In this document: positions 25,987-34,001 of the stretch, in pieces | How the letters are laid out: each line of letters starts with the position of its first letter | Numbering within the stretch: position 1 is the first letter of the stretch | Source: Thermicanus aegyptius DSM 12793 | GTDB lineage: Bacteria; Bacillota; Bacilli; Thermicanales; Thermicanaceae | Assembly: GCF_000510645.1 (NCBI RefSeq) | Contig: NZ_KI783301.1 | Coordinates: 893,873-957,872 of the forward strand | Direction of reading: 5' to 3' | Length of the DNA: 64,000 bases | Position numbers and translations under genes: made by a program | The notes under the pieces: model-generated | What the model was told of the DNA's origin: nothing | The model's database searches: none | Seen by the model: the letters and a program-made list of their open reading frames with translations, nothing else

Positions 25987-27066
25987 ATGAGTAGAGAAAA
26001 AGAGAGTTTGCGCAATGTACCGATTTATAAACCGGGGAAACCTGTTGAAGAAGTGATGCGTGAATATGGACTTACCTCCGTCATTAAGCTGGCCTCCAAT
26101 GAAAATCCCTGGGGCACCTCTCCCAAGGTGAAAGAGGCGATCCGAAACGTCCTGGATCAGATCCATTTTTATCCCGACGGCAGGGCCTACCGCCTGAGGG
26201 TTCAGCTCTCCCGCCATCTGAAGGTAAAGGAGGAAGAACTCCTTTTCGGAACGGGGCTCGATGAAGTGATTCAGATGATCGCCATCACATTCCTCGAGAG
26301 GGGAAAGAATGCGGTGATGGGAACGCCCTCTTTTGCCATGTATCAGATCAGCACCATGATCGCAGGGGGGGAGGTGCGGCAGGTGCCGAACCGGGAGGGG
26401 AGGCTTGATCCGGAGGGAATGCTGGGACAGATCGATGAGAATACGGCGGTGGTCTGGATGTGCAATCCGAACAATCCTACCGGAACCTATGTGGGGGAGA
26501 AGGAGATGACCGCTTTCTTGGCCCAGGTCCCTCCCCATGTGTTGGTCGTCATGGATGAAGCGTATTACGAATATGTCGCAGCTCCCGATTATCCCGATAC
26601 CTTAGCCCTCCTGCCTAAATATCCCAACCTCATTTTGCTTCGCACCTTCTCCAAGGCATATGGGCTCGCGGGTCTTAGGGTCGGCTACGCCGTGGCCCAG
26701 GAGCCCCTCATCCGGGCGATGGAACATGTGCGGAAGCCCTTTAATCTCTCCCTGCTCGCCCAGGAAGCCGCCATCGCCGCTCTGGAAGATCAGGAGTTTG
26801 TGAAGGAGGCGGTAGCGAATACCCGGAGGGAACTTCCCTACGTTTACGGGGAACTGGATCGACTGGGACTTCATTACTATCCTACCGAGACCAATTTCAT
26901 CTATGTGGAATTCCCCTTCTCCGGTGAGGAACTTTATGAGAAGCTCCTCCCCGCCGGGGTGATCGTGCGCCCCATGGGAGGGAATGCGGTGCGGATCACC
27001 ATCGGCACCCATGAACAGAATCAAATCCTCTTCCGGGAGATAGAAAGGATCTTGCAGAACCGATGA
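25987..27066 (+). CDS. hisC: Histidinol-phosphate aminotransferase
   Basis: A 359-aa class II PLP aminotransferase. Motifs: KLASNENPWGTSPKV near the start, NPNNPTGTY, and the PLP lysine in RTFSKAYGLAGLRVGY. In Bacilli the HisC encoded in this supraoperon also transaminates aromatic 2-oxo acids, linking histidine, tyrosine and phenylalanine synthesis. It overlaps tyrA by 4 bp. ATG 25987 is about 60 nt after the promoter. Confidence 0.95.
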   Translation: MSREKESLRNVPIYKPGKPVEEVMREYGLTSVIKLASNENPWGTSPKVKEAIRNVLDQIHFYPDGRAYRLRVQLSRHLKVKEEELLFGTGLDEVIQMIAITFLERGKNAVMGTPSFAMYQISTMIAGGEVRQVPNREGRLDPEGMLGQIDENTAVVWMCNPNNPTGTYVGEKEMTAFLAQVPPHVLVVMDEAYYEYVAAPDYPDTLALLPKYPNLILLRTFSKAYGLAGLRVGYAVAQEPLIRAMEHVRKPFNLSLLAQEAAIAALEDQEFVKEAVANTRRELPYVYGELDRLGLHYYPTETNFIYVEFPFSGEELYEKLLPAGVIVRPMGGNAVRITIGTHEQNQILFREIERILQNR

Positions 27067-28163
27067 AGAAAATTAGCGTGATCGGATTAGGATTGATCGG
27101 AGGATCCCTTGCCGTCTGCCTGAAGAAAAATCCGGAGGCGGAGGTATGGGGTTACGATCGAGAGGAACGGCGTCTAACGAAGGGATTGGAGCTTGGCATC
27201 ATCGATCGGGCGGCCGCTTCCCTAGAGGAGGCCGTGGAAGGGGCCGACTTGGTTGTCCTGGCCACTCCCATCGCCACCATACAGGAACTGCTCAAAACCC
27301 TAAGCGGTTATTCCTTAAAACCAGGCATGATCATCACCGATGTGGGCAGCACGAAATCTTCCATCGTCTCCCTGGCGTCGGAAGTATTAAGCCGTCATGA
27401 GGTCACCTTTATTGGCGGCCATCCCATGGCCGGTTCCCATAAGTCGGGGGTGGAGGCGGCCAATCCCCTCCTTTTTGAGAACGCGTTCTACGTCCTAAGT
27501 CCTACGGAAAAGACGCCGGAGGAGAAGGTGAAGGAGTTGGAAGAACTTCTTGCCCCCACCCGGGCCCAGTTTATCTATTTGGACCCTAAGCTCCATGACC
27601 AGGTGGTGGGGATGATCAGCCACTTTCCCCATCTGGTGGCGGGACTATTGGTGAATCAAGTGGAGCGGCTCCATGGGGAAAACCCGTGGTATCATCGACT
27701 TGCGGCGGGCGGTTTTAAGGACATTACCCGGATCGCCTCTTCCAATCCCGATCTCTGGCGAGATGTCACCCTGGATAACCGGGAGAATCTCCTGCGCATC
27801 ATCGACTCCTGGAACCGGGATATGGAGGTGCTGAAAGAATCCCTCATTCAGGAGGATGGGGAGAGGATTAGAGCCTTCTTTGAACGGGCCGCCCTTTTTC
27901 GGAACGGCCTGCCGGAGCGGAATGCAGGAGCCCTCCGCCCCTTAAACGATCTCTACTTGGATATTCCTGATCGTCCCGGCGAGATCGGGAAGATTACCAC
28001 CCTGATCGGGGAGATGGGGATTAACCTAATTAATATTGAAATCCTGGAGCTTCGGGAGGATATCATGGGGGTGCTCCGTCTCTCCTTCCGAAATGGTGCG
28101 GATCGGGATCGGGTAAGGGATCGCCTGGCGAAGCTGGGCTATACCCTCTATCAAAGAGAGTAG
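27063..28163 (+). CDS. tyrA: Prephenate dehydrogenase with ACT domain
   Basis: A 366-aa NAD-dependent enzyme of tyrosine synthesis. The Rossmann motif is GLGLIGGSLAV at residues 7-17; TDVGSTKSSIV and GGHPMAGSHKSG are catalytic-domain motifs. Residues from about 300 (YLDIPDRPGEIGKI) form a C-terminal ACT domain, a likely site of feedback inhibition by tyrosine. Coupled to hisC by a 4-bp overlap. Confidence 0.95.
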   Translation: MKKISVIGLGLIGGSLAVCLKKNPEAEVWGYDREERRLTKGLELGIIDRAAASLEEAVEGADLVVLATPIATIQELLKTLSGYSLKPGMIITDVGSTKSSIVSLASEVLSRHEVTFIGGHPMAGSHKSGVEAANPLLFENAFYVLSPTEKTPEEKVKELEELLAPTRAQFIYLDPKLHDQVVGMISHFPHLVAGLLVNQVERLHGENPWYHRLAAGGFKDITRIASSNPDLWRDVTLDNRENLLRIIDSWNRDMEVLKESLIQEDGERIRAFFERAALFRNGLPERNAGALRPLNDLYLDIPDRPGEIGKITTLIGEMGINLINIEILELREDIMGVLRLSFRNGADRDRVRDRLAKLGYTLYQRE

Positions 28164-28215
28164 TTTTTCCCTTGTGAAAGGCGTCCTTACTTTACATACG
28201 AAAATAAGGGAAAAA
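28164..28215 (+). other. Inverted repeat at the tyrA stop
   Basis: TTTTTCCCTT (28164-28173) is exactly complementary to AAGGGAAAAA (28206-28215) across a 32-nt loop, right after the tyrA stop. Role unknown; the remaining 120 nt before aroA show no clear promoter. Confidence 0.4.
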
Positions 28216-28336
28216 ATTTCTTCTTAAACGACTCTTCATGGTACTCATCACAGAAATTAATCAAAAAAACATAGAAAATTTTCGTAACGATCGACCGAAA
28301 TGGATCGACGAAGATCAATAGAAAGGGGGCTCCGGC

Positions 28337-29710
28337 GTGGGCCAGAAGAGAGTCATTGATTCGAAAAAGCATCTACAGGGGAGCCTTCGCGTTCCGGGGG
28401 ATAAATCCATCTCCCACCGGGCCGTCATGCTGGGAAGCATAGCGGAAGGGGAGAGCCGCATTCGGGGTTTCCTGCGAGGGGGAGATACCCTCTCCACCCT
28501 CTCCGTTTTCCGTCAATTGGGAGTAGAGGCGGAGGACCGAGGAGAGGAGATCATCCTGCATGGAAGGGGCATATCAGGATTAAAAGAACCCACCCATGTG
28601 TTGAACGTAGGCAACTCCGGAACTACGATCCGACTCACCATGGGCATCCTGGCAGGACAGCCCTTTTATTCGGTGCTCGATGGAGATGATTCCATCGCAA
28701 GGCGTCCCATGCGAAGGGTGGTGGATCCGCTGCGCCGAATGGGAGCGGAAATCTATGGCCGCCTGGGCGGGGAGCGAACCCCCATCGCCATCCAGGGTCG
28801 GCCCCTCCACTCCCTTCATTATACCCTGCCTATGGCAAGCGCCCAGGTGAAATCTGCCTTGATCCTGGCCGCATTAACCGCCGAAGGGGAGAGTGAGATC
28901 GTCGAAAAAGTCCCTACCCGGGATCACACGGAGCGGATGCTCCGCTTCTTCGGCGGAGAGATTCGGACGGAACCTCTTTCCCCCGCCAATGCGTCTTCCG
29001 ATGAGGGACAGCTTCATCCATTCTCCACGGATTCTGGTTTCGAAGAAGGGGGAAGGAGGATCTATGTTCCCGGGGGCATCTCCCTGAAGGGAAGGGAGAT
29101 TACCGTGCCGGGGGATATCTCCTCGGCCGCCTTCTTTCTAGTCCTGGGCACCATCCATCCCGACGCGGAGCTTCTCGTGGAGGGCGTCGGGGTGAACCCC
29201 ACTCGTACAGGCATTCTGGACGTTTTGCAAACGATGGGGGCGAAGATCGAGATGAAAAACCGACGGGTGGAAGGGGGAGAACCGGTGGCCGATCTTCTCG
29301 TCCGGAGCGCCTCCCTGAAAGGAACCTCCATCGGCGGGGCGATGATTCCCCGGCTCATCGATGAGATTCCCGTCCTGGCCGTGGCAGCAACCCAGGCGGA
29401 GGGTACTACCGTGATTCGCGATGCGGAGGAACTGAAGGTGAAAGAATCGGACCGCATTACCGCCATGGTGACGGAGCTAAAGAAGCTGGGGGCCAAGATC
29501 GAGGCCACTTCCGACGGCATGGTGATTGAAGGGCCCACCCCCCTCTGCGGAGGAGAAGTGGAGGTATATCACGACCACCGCATCGCCATGTCCCTGGCGG
29601 TGGCGGGGAGCATTGCCCAGGGAAAAGAGCCGGTGGTGATCCGGGATCCGGAGATCGCCGTCATCTCCTACCCGCATTTTTTTGATCAACTGGCGGGGTT
29701 AGGGGAATAG
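28337..29710 (+). CDS. aroA: 3-phosphoshikimate 1-carboxyvinyltransferase (EPSP synthase)
   Basis: A 457-aa enzyme of the shikimate pathway, called aroE in B. subtilis. Motifs: GDKSISHRAVMLG near the start, GNSGTTIR, RDHTERMLRFFGG and KESDRI. It is about 25-30 residues longer than the usual ~430. The extra stretch lies near residues 215-245 (about 28980-29070), rich in Ser, Gly and acidic residues, between the DHTERML strand and VPGDISSA. Start is GTG 28337 with GAAAGGGGG upstream. A terminator follows. Confidence 0.95.
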   Translation: MGQKRVIDSKKHLQGSLRVPGDKSISHRAVMLGSIAEGESRIRGFLRGGDTLSTLSVFRQLGVEAEDRGEEIILHGRGISGLKEPTHVLNVGNSGTTIRLTMGILAGQPFYSVLDGDDSIARRPMRRVVDPLRRMGAEIYGRLGGERTPIAIQGRPLHSLHYTLPMASAQVKSALILAALTAEGESEIVEKVPTRDHTERMLRFFGGEIRTEPLSPANASSDEGQLHPFSTDSGFEEGGRRIYVPGGISLKGREITVPGDISSAAFFLVLGTIHPDAELLVEGVGVNPTRTGILDVLQTMGAKIEMKNRRVEGGEPVADLLVRSASLKGTSIGGAMIPRLIDEIPVLAVAATQAEGTTVIRDAEELKVKESDRITAMVTELKKLGAKIEATSDGMVIEGPTPLCGGEVEVYHDHRIAMSLAVAGSIAQGKEPVVIRDPEIAVISYPHFFDQLAGLGE

Positions 29711-29730
29711 AATGGTTTCAGGAATGGGGT

Positions 29731-29767
29731 CCCCCTGTCATGTGGAACAGGGGGTCCTATTTCATCC
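29731..29767 (+). terminator. Terminator after aroA
   Basis: CCCCCTGT (29731-29738) pairs with ACAGGGGG (29747-29754); the downstream TCCTATTTCATCCTTTTT is T-rich rather than a pure T run. Confidence 0.6.
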
Positions 29768-29867
29768 TTTTTAGCCGATAACAATGAGAGATTGCTTTTT
29801 TATTAAGGAGAGACGATCTAGTATATGATTCATCATTCGATATTCTAAAGAGTAGTGAGGGATTTAT

Positions 29868-31118
29868 ATGCAAGTAGCGATGGAAAGGGAACAATTTGAG
29901 AGGAGGACCGTTTTTTCCATCCTCTTCTCCATCAGCCTCGTTCATATGCTAAACGATACCTCCCAATCGGTCATTCCGGCCATCTTTCCCATTCTGAAAG
30001 AGTCGATGCATCTCAGTTACATGCAGTTGGGAATGGTTACGTTTGCCTTAAATATTACTTCCTCTCTCCTGCAGCCGGTGGTGGGTCTCTATGCCGACAA
30101 CCGGCCTTCCCCTTATCTGCCCTCTCTCGGCATGGTTTCAACCCTGCTGGGTATGCTGGGTTTAGCCTTTGCACCCAATTTTTGGTTTGTCCTCCCCTCG
30201 GTCATCCTGATCGGTTTCGGCTCGGCTGCGTTCCACCCCGAAGGATCCCGGATCGCCAATCTGGCGGCGGGGAACCGGAGGGGCCTGGCCCAATCCATCT
30301 ACCAAGTGGGAGGAAACTTCGGACAATCTTTGGCGCCGGTCCTTACCGCCCTCGTCTTTGTTCCCCTGGGCCAGTTCGGGGCCATCTGGTTTACCACGGT
30401 GGCCGCTCTGGCTGCCATCGTACTCCTCTACGTCGCCTCCTGGTACCGGGAACAACTGCGGCAGGTGAGGCTCATCGTGCGGAAACCTTTCTCGGGAGCG
30501 GAGGAAACAGAGGAAAAAGAGGGAAAGAAGGAGCATCGCCGGCAGAAAAAAACGGCGGGCTTTGCCCTGGGACTTCTCGTCTTGCTCGTCTTTATCCGTT
30601 CCTGGTATTCTACCGCCATCTCCAATTTTTACGCCTTTTATCTGATCGAAGAATTTAAGATTCGCATCGATGCGGCCCAAGTTTACATTTTCCTCTTCCT
30701 GTTCGCAGGCGTGGCGGGAACGTTCTTTGGTGGACCTCTGGCAGACCGCTTTGGGAAGCGGAACCTCCTCCTTTTCTCCATGGTGGGCTCCTTTCCCTTT
30801 GCACTCCTCCTGCCCTATGTCAATGCCTTTTGGGCTTATCCTGTTCTCGCTCTTCTAGGCTTTATTCTCTTAAGCAGCTTCTCCGTCTCCGTCGTCTATG
30901 CACAGGATCTCTTCCCGGGGAAGGTGGGCACCATCTCCGGCCTCATCGTGGGCCTCGCCTTTGGAATGGGGGCCATCGGCGCCGTTGCCCTGGGCAGCCT
31001 CGCCGACCTGATCGGGGTGAAGAATATGATTTTCCTCGCCGGTTTTCTTCCCGTGCTGGGGCTTTTCACCTTCTTTCTCCCCTCCGATGAGAAGCTGGCG
31101 AAGGAATCATCATTTTAA
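29868..31118 (+). CDS. fsr: MFS exporter, fosmidomycin-resistance (Fsr) type
   Basis: A 416-aa major facilitator protein with about 12 transmembrane segments and a charged central loop (residues ~200-225). The N-terminal part (LVHMLNDTSQSVIPAIFP), FHPEGSRIANLAAG and QSIYQVGGNFGQSLAP closely match Fsr, which exports fosmidomycin in E. coli. The normal substrate is unknown. It starts at ATG 29868; GTGAGGG precedes it. The next small gene begins 17 bp downstream and may be co-transcribed. Confidence 0.85.
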   Translation: MQVAMEREQFERRTVFSILFSISLVHMLNDTSQSVIPAIFPILKESMHLSYMQLGMVTFALNITSSLLQPVVGLYADNRPSPYLPSLGMVSTLLGMLGLAFAPNFWFVLPSVILIGFGSAAFHPEGSRIANLAAGNRRGLAQSIYQVGGNFGQSLAPVLTALVFVPLGQFGAIWFTTVAALAAIVLLYVASWYREQLRQVRLIVRKPFSGAEETEEKEGKKEHRRQKKTAGFALGLLVLLVFIRSWYSTAISNFYAFYLIEEFKIRIDAAQVYIFLFLFAGVAGTFFGGPLADRFGKRNLLLFSMVGSFPFALLLPYVNAFWAYPVLALLGFILLSSFSVSVVYAQDLFPGKVGTISGLIVGLAFGMGAIGAVALGSLADLIGVKNMIFLAGFLPVLGLFTFFLPSDEKLAKESSF

Positions 31119-31134
31119 GAAGGAGGAAGCTTGA

Positions 31135-31344
31135 TTGAAGGGGATGATTCTTTTCATCTTTCTCACCATGGTAGGCATGTTGCTGTTGTTCAAACCTGTC
31201 TGGTTTTGGGAAATCACAGAACGGTGGAAATCGCGTGATGCGTCGGAACCGTCGGATTTGTATCTTTGGAACACTCGCATTGGGGGTCTAATTTGTACGA
31301 TCATCGGAATTGCAGGATTGATTGTGTATTTTTGGAATGGATAA
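31135..31344 (+). CDS. Small membrane protein (DUF6199-like)
   Basis: A 69-aa protein with two hydrophobic segments, one at the N-terminus and one at the C-terminus, flanking FKPVWFWEITERWKS and EPSDLYLW. These motifs match a widespread family of small Bacilli membrane proteins of unknown function. The start is TTG 31135 with AAGGAGGAAGC 8 nt upstream; ATG 31144 is an alternative. Confidence 0.7.
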   Translation: MKGMILFIFLTMVGMLLLFKPVWFWEITERWKSRDASEPSDLYLWNTRIGGLICTIIGIAGLIVYFWNG

Positions 31345-31374
31345 AGATTCCGAGGAAACAGGAAGTAATGGGAG

Positions 31375-31566
31375 ATGAGCCCTTCTGAAAAGTACTGTCC
31401 AAAATGCGGCGGGCATTCTTTTGTGGAGGCAACGGATTTTATCCATCTTCGCCCCTTGGACAAAAAACTTGGTTTCGGCACTGAGAAAATCTATACGGTC
31501 TGCCTGGATTGTGGAGAGGTGGTATCCATAAGAGTAAAGGATCCGAAGAAGTTGAAAAAGGACTAA
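31375..31566 (+). CDS. Zinc-ribbon mini-protein, copy 1
   Basis: A 63-aa protein with two CxxC pairs (CPKCGG near the N-terminus and CLDCGE near residue 45), which would bind one zinc ion. Function unknown. It is nearly identical to the 62-aa protein at 33660, in both protein and DNA, so one arose by recent duplication. ATG 31375 has AGGAAG upstream. It follows the small membrane gene by 30 bp. Confidence 0.72.
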   Translation: MSPSEKYCPKCGGHSFVEATDFIHLRPLDKKLGFGTEKIYTVCLDCGEVVSIRVKDPKKLKKD

Positions 31567-31578
31567 TACGCCGCTTCT

Positions 31579-32169
31579 GTGTTCATCTACTTTTATCCGA
31601 CACACGATCATGGAACCCATCTCCTGCAGGAAGAGTGGCATGGAGAGAAATTCCTGGCGTACACCTACCGGGTGATCCGCATTTGGGAACTTAGCCCCCA
31701 AGAGATCGTGAACAACGGATGGGTGGGGTTATACCCCCTTCTCCCCCTGATGAGAAGAAATACGCCACGGAAAATACGCAAAGAAGCTCTTCAGTATGGC
31801 GTGGATGCGATCATGAAGGTTACCGATATTGCGCTTCGGCGAGATTTGCTGGCCGTTATGGGGTTTTTGGCCGGCGAAATTTACCCCAAAGAGTGGATCC
31901 ATTCGATGATAAGGAGGGAAATGATCATGGAATCTCCCATTTACCGGGATTGGATGAGGGAAGAACGGGAAAAAGCGATGCAGGAAGGCATGATAGAAAG
32001 TATAAAAGAAGGCATAAAAGAAGGTATGAAGGAAGGCATAAAAGAAGGCATGAAGGAAGGCATTAAACGGACTGCGAGGAATATGTTGGAGAAAGGTTTC
32101 GACGAGGACACAATCATGGAAGTGACGGGACTTACCAAAGAGGAGCTCCTCCTTTTGAAAAAACAATAG
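31579..32169 (+). pseudogene. Rpn-type nuclease / putative transposase, N-terminally truncated
   Basis: The 196-aa frame matches the middle and end of the Rpn (recombination-promoting nuclease, PD-(D/E)XK) family: YRVIRIWELSPQEIV, GLYPLLPLMR, then MREEREKAMQEG followed by repeats of KEG[IM] and a C-terminal EVTGLTKEELLLLK. The N-terminal ~100 residues with the catalytic core are missing; an in-frame stop lies at 31564 and the zinc-ribbon gene occupies the space. GTG 31579 lacks a good ribosome site. It is most likely a remnant. Confidence 0.7.
31998..32068 (+). repeat. 12-bp coding tandem repeats (KEGI/KEGM)
   Basis: About six imperfect copies of a 12-bp unit (AAAGAAGGCATA or AAGGAAGGTATG types) encode alternating KEGI and KEGM. 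Such runs are common near the C-terminus of Rpn-family proteins and can change copy number by slippage. Confidence 0.8.
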
Positions 32170-32303
32170 GCGGTTCATTTGATGATCTAAGCCTGAACCC
32201 ACAGGCCCCTTTTCCTTTCCTGAGAATGCCCCGGATGCGGCGTACGGAAGGGATCTTGAAAAGCAATCGCATGGACATTTTTATCCTCCGCCGGAGACGA
32301 GAG

Positions 32304-32338
32304 AAGGCCGATCGCAACGAATCGGCCTTTTTCTTTCT
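32304..32338 (+). terminator. Terminator between convergent genes
   Basis: AAGGCCGAT (32304-32312) pairs with ATCGGCCTT (32321-32329) and is followed by TTTTCTTTCTC. It ends the fsr / zinc-ribbon transcript. Confidence 0.82.
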
Positions 32339-32386
32339 CTCCATTTTAAAAATTTTAAAAGGTACTCCCGTTATGGGGAATCCTCT

Positions 32387-33058
32387 TTAAATGGGGAATA
32401 GCGCTACGGTATCTTTTGCTGCCAGATTTTCAATCATTTCATACCAAACCTGTGGCTTGTTTGATAGTGCGGAATAATAACGTGTCAAAAAATCCACGAT
32501 CAGATCCGCCGGCAGTTCATTCACGTTCTCATCCGTGGGAAGAAAACAGAGATCGAGACCGGAGACAGCTTCTCCGTCATTTTTCCAGGATGGATGGACA
32601 TAGGGGAAGTCAAGCCGCTTATAACCAAGATGAGACAACACCTCACGGCGAACATATGGATCCATGGGCTTAATCCCCCCAAATTCATGATGCTCTACCC
32701 GATAAGGATCATAGATTTCGGCAAACATCCCATATAACTGCTTTCCATTTGCTGCAGCTAAGGAGTTCAAATCCTCCAACCTCTTTTGGGCTAAAAACCG
32801 GCCGATGCCTAGTCCTGCTTGACCGATGATGGTGAAGTCCGTCATCGCGACATTAAAATCTTCGTAATAGCGGTACTCCGTCGCGCCCACCACATTCCCT
32901 TCGTGTACGGCAACGAAGACGCGAATTCCCGGATCTTCAAGTGGTTCTTTCCAAAGCTCGAATTCCAATACCTCTTCAGGAGGGAACACGTTTTGCATCA
33001 ATTGGTGCATTTGTTTGAACAAGGGATCTTGAATCGTCGTTATTCTGCGGTACTCCAT
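32387..33058 (-). CDS. GNAT-family N-acetyltransferase-like protein
   Basis: A 223-aa protein. The region IRVFVAVHEGNVVGATEYRYY and then TIIGQAGLGIGRFLAQKRLEDL resembles the GNAT fold, with the acetyl-CoA loop near QAGLGIG. Substrate unknown. The frame is open up to 33169, but ATG 33058 (MEYRRITTIQD) has AAGGAG about 10 nt upstream and was chosen. It is transcribed leftwards and converges on the fsr cluster. Confidence 0.72.
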   Translation of the reverse strand: MEYRRITTIQDPLFKQMHQLMQNVFPPEEVLEFELWKEPLEDPGIRVFVAVHEGNVVGATEYRYYEDFNVAMTDFTIIGQAGLGIGRFLAQKRLEDLNSLAAANGKQLYGMFAEIYDPYRVEHHEFGGIKPMDPYVRREVLSHLGYKRLDFPYVHPSWKNDGEAVSGLDLCFLPTDENVNELPADLIVDFLTRYYSALSNKPQVWYEMIENLAAKDTVALFPI

Positions 33059-33550
33059 ATGGATCACTCTCCTTAGCCGGGCATTCTCCCTCCGCCCAAC
33101 AACCGCTCCGGCCTTCCGTGGTCCTTCCATCGGGATAGAACAAATGATCGAAGTTGGATAACCGGCCACCTTTGCGAAAGAGATGGGCCTCTGCGATCAT
33201 GTGCCTCTTCATCTGCATCGCCAAAGATGGAAGGAAATTCCGATACTGCCGTGAAATCGGGTTAATCTCGGTTGGTTTAGGCATTTGGGGGAACACGTTA
33301 TAATACGTGACACAGTTATTATGAAGGATAGACTCTATATTCGCAAGTAGATACTTTTTTGTAACTTAGTATCCTCAAACATTCTATCCTTACCCCCTTC
33401 CTTAACTCCTCCCGGTGTAGAGCCCTTTGAACGGATTGCGATCAAAGTAGAAGAGGGCTTCCAAGCATCTCTTATTTCGCCATCACGGAAGATGCCAACC
33501 ATAAGCCGAATGAGAATCTGATCGGTTTCGGGCGAATGACCGATCGGAAG
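33059..33550. other. Intergenic region, 33059-33550
   Basis: Contains an imperfect inverted repeat CACGT-TATAAT-ACGTG (33294-33309) that could act as promoter or operator on either strand. A leftward frame at 33296-32976 overlaps the GNAT gene and has no ribosome site; it was not accepted. Nothing else recognisable. Confidence 0.35.
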
Positions 33551-33580
33551 TAGACCGGATTGCGAAATTTGTGATACAAT
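33551..33580 (+). promoter_or_regulatory. Probable promoter of zinc-ribbon copy 2
   Basis: TAGACC (33551-33556), 18 nt, then TACAAT (33575-33580) with an upstream TG forming TGATACAAT (extended -10). Confidence 0.45.
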
Positions 33581-33659
33581 AATTGGAAAAATAACATGGA
33601 AAACCAGGAGGATAATGGATAAAGGTAAAGAGGAAATAGAAATAGGAGGTGAATAGGGG

Positions 33660-33848
33660 ATGGGCGCTTCTGAAAAGAACTGTCCAAAATGCGGCGGGAA
33701 TTCGTTAGTGCAGGCAACGGATTTTATCCATCTTCGCCCCTTGGAGAAAAAACTTGGTTTCGGCACCGAGAAAATCTACACCGTCTGTCTGGATTGCGGA
33801 GAAGTGGTATCCATACGAGTAAAGGATCCGAAGAAGTTGAAAAATTAG
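33660..33848 (+). CDS. Zinc-ribbon mini-protein, copy 2
   Basis: A 62-aa protein with CPKCGG and CLDCGE knuckles. It differs from copy 1 (31375) at only about ten positions, mainly near the N-terminus. It has its own strong ribosome site (AGGAGGTGAA) and promoter, so it is probably expressed. No function is known; small zinc ribbons of this kind often bind nucleic acid or protein partners. Confidence 0.75.
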   Translation: MGASEKNCPKCGGNSLVQATDFIHLRPLEKKLGFGTEKIYTVCLDCGEVVSIRVKDPKKLKN

Positions 33849-33923
33849 CTGGATGAATGTAAATCGATGCTTCAGGACACTCTTTATCTTTCATGATTGT
33901 TTCGAAACAGAGAGTCTTTTCAT

Positions 33924-33952
33924 GCGACAAAATAGGATCGATGCATTACAAT
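33924..33952 (+). promoter_or_regulatory. Probable promoter of the multicopper oxidase gene
   Basis: GCGACA (33924-33929), 17 nt, then TACAAT (33947-33952), about 50 nt before the start codon. Confidence 0.5.
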
Positions 33953-34001
33953 TAGGAAGAACCTGTTACTGGCACCCGGACAAGAATCATTGGAGGTTAT
34001 G

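Noticed and set aside
31998-32068. Short tandem repeats as a CRISPR array
   Set aside because: The 12-bp units are contiguous, without spacers, and encode a KEG repeat in frame.
32976-33296. Leftward 106-codon frame ahead of the GNAT gene
   Set aside because: It starts at a GTG without a ribosome site, overlaps the GNAT start by about 80 bp in another frame and matches no family I recognise.
33400-33600. Remnant of a second small membrane gene (DUF6199-like) before zinc-ribbon copy 2
   Set aside because: Only a short weak likeness near 33550-33590 with frame breaks; not enough to claim a duplicated unit.
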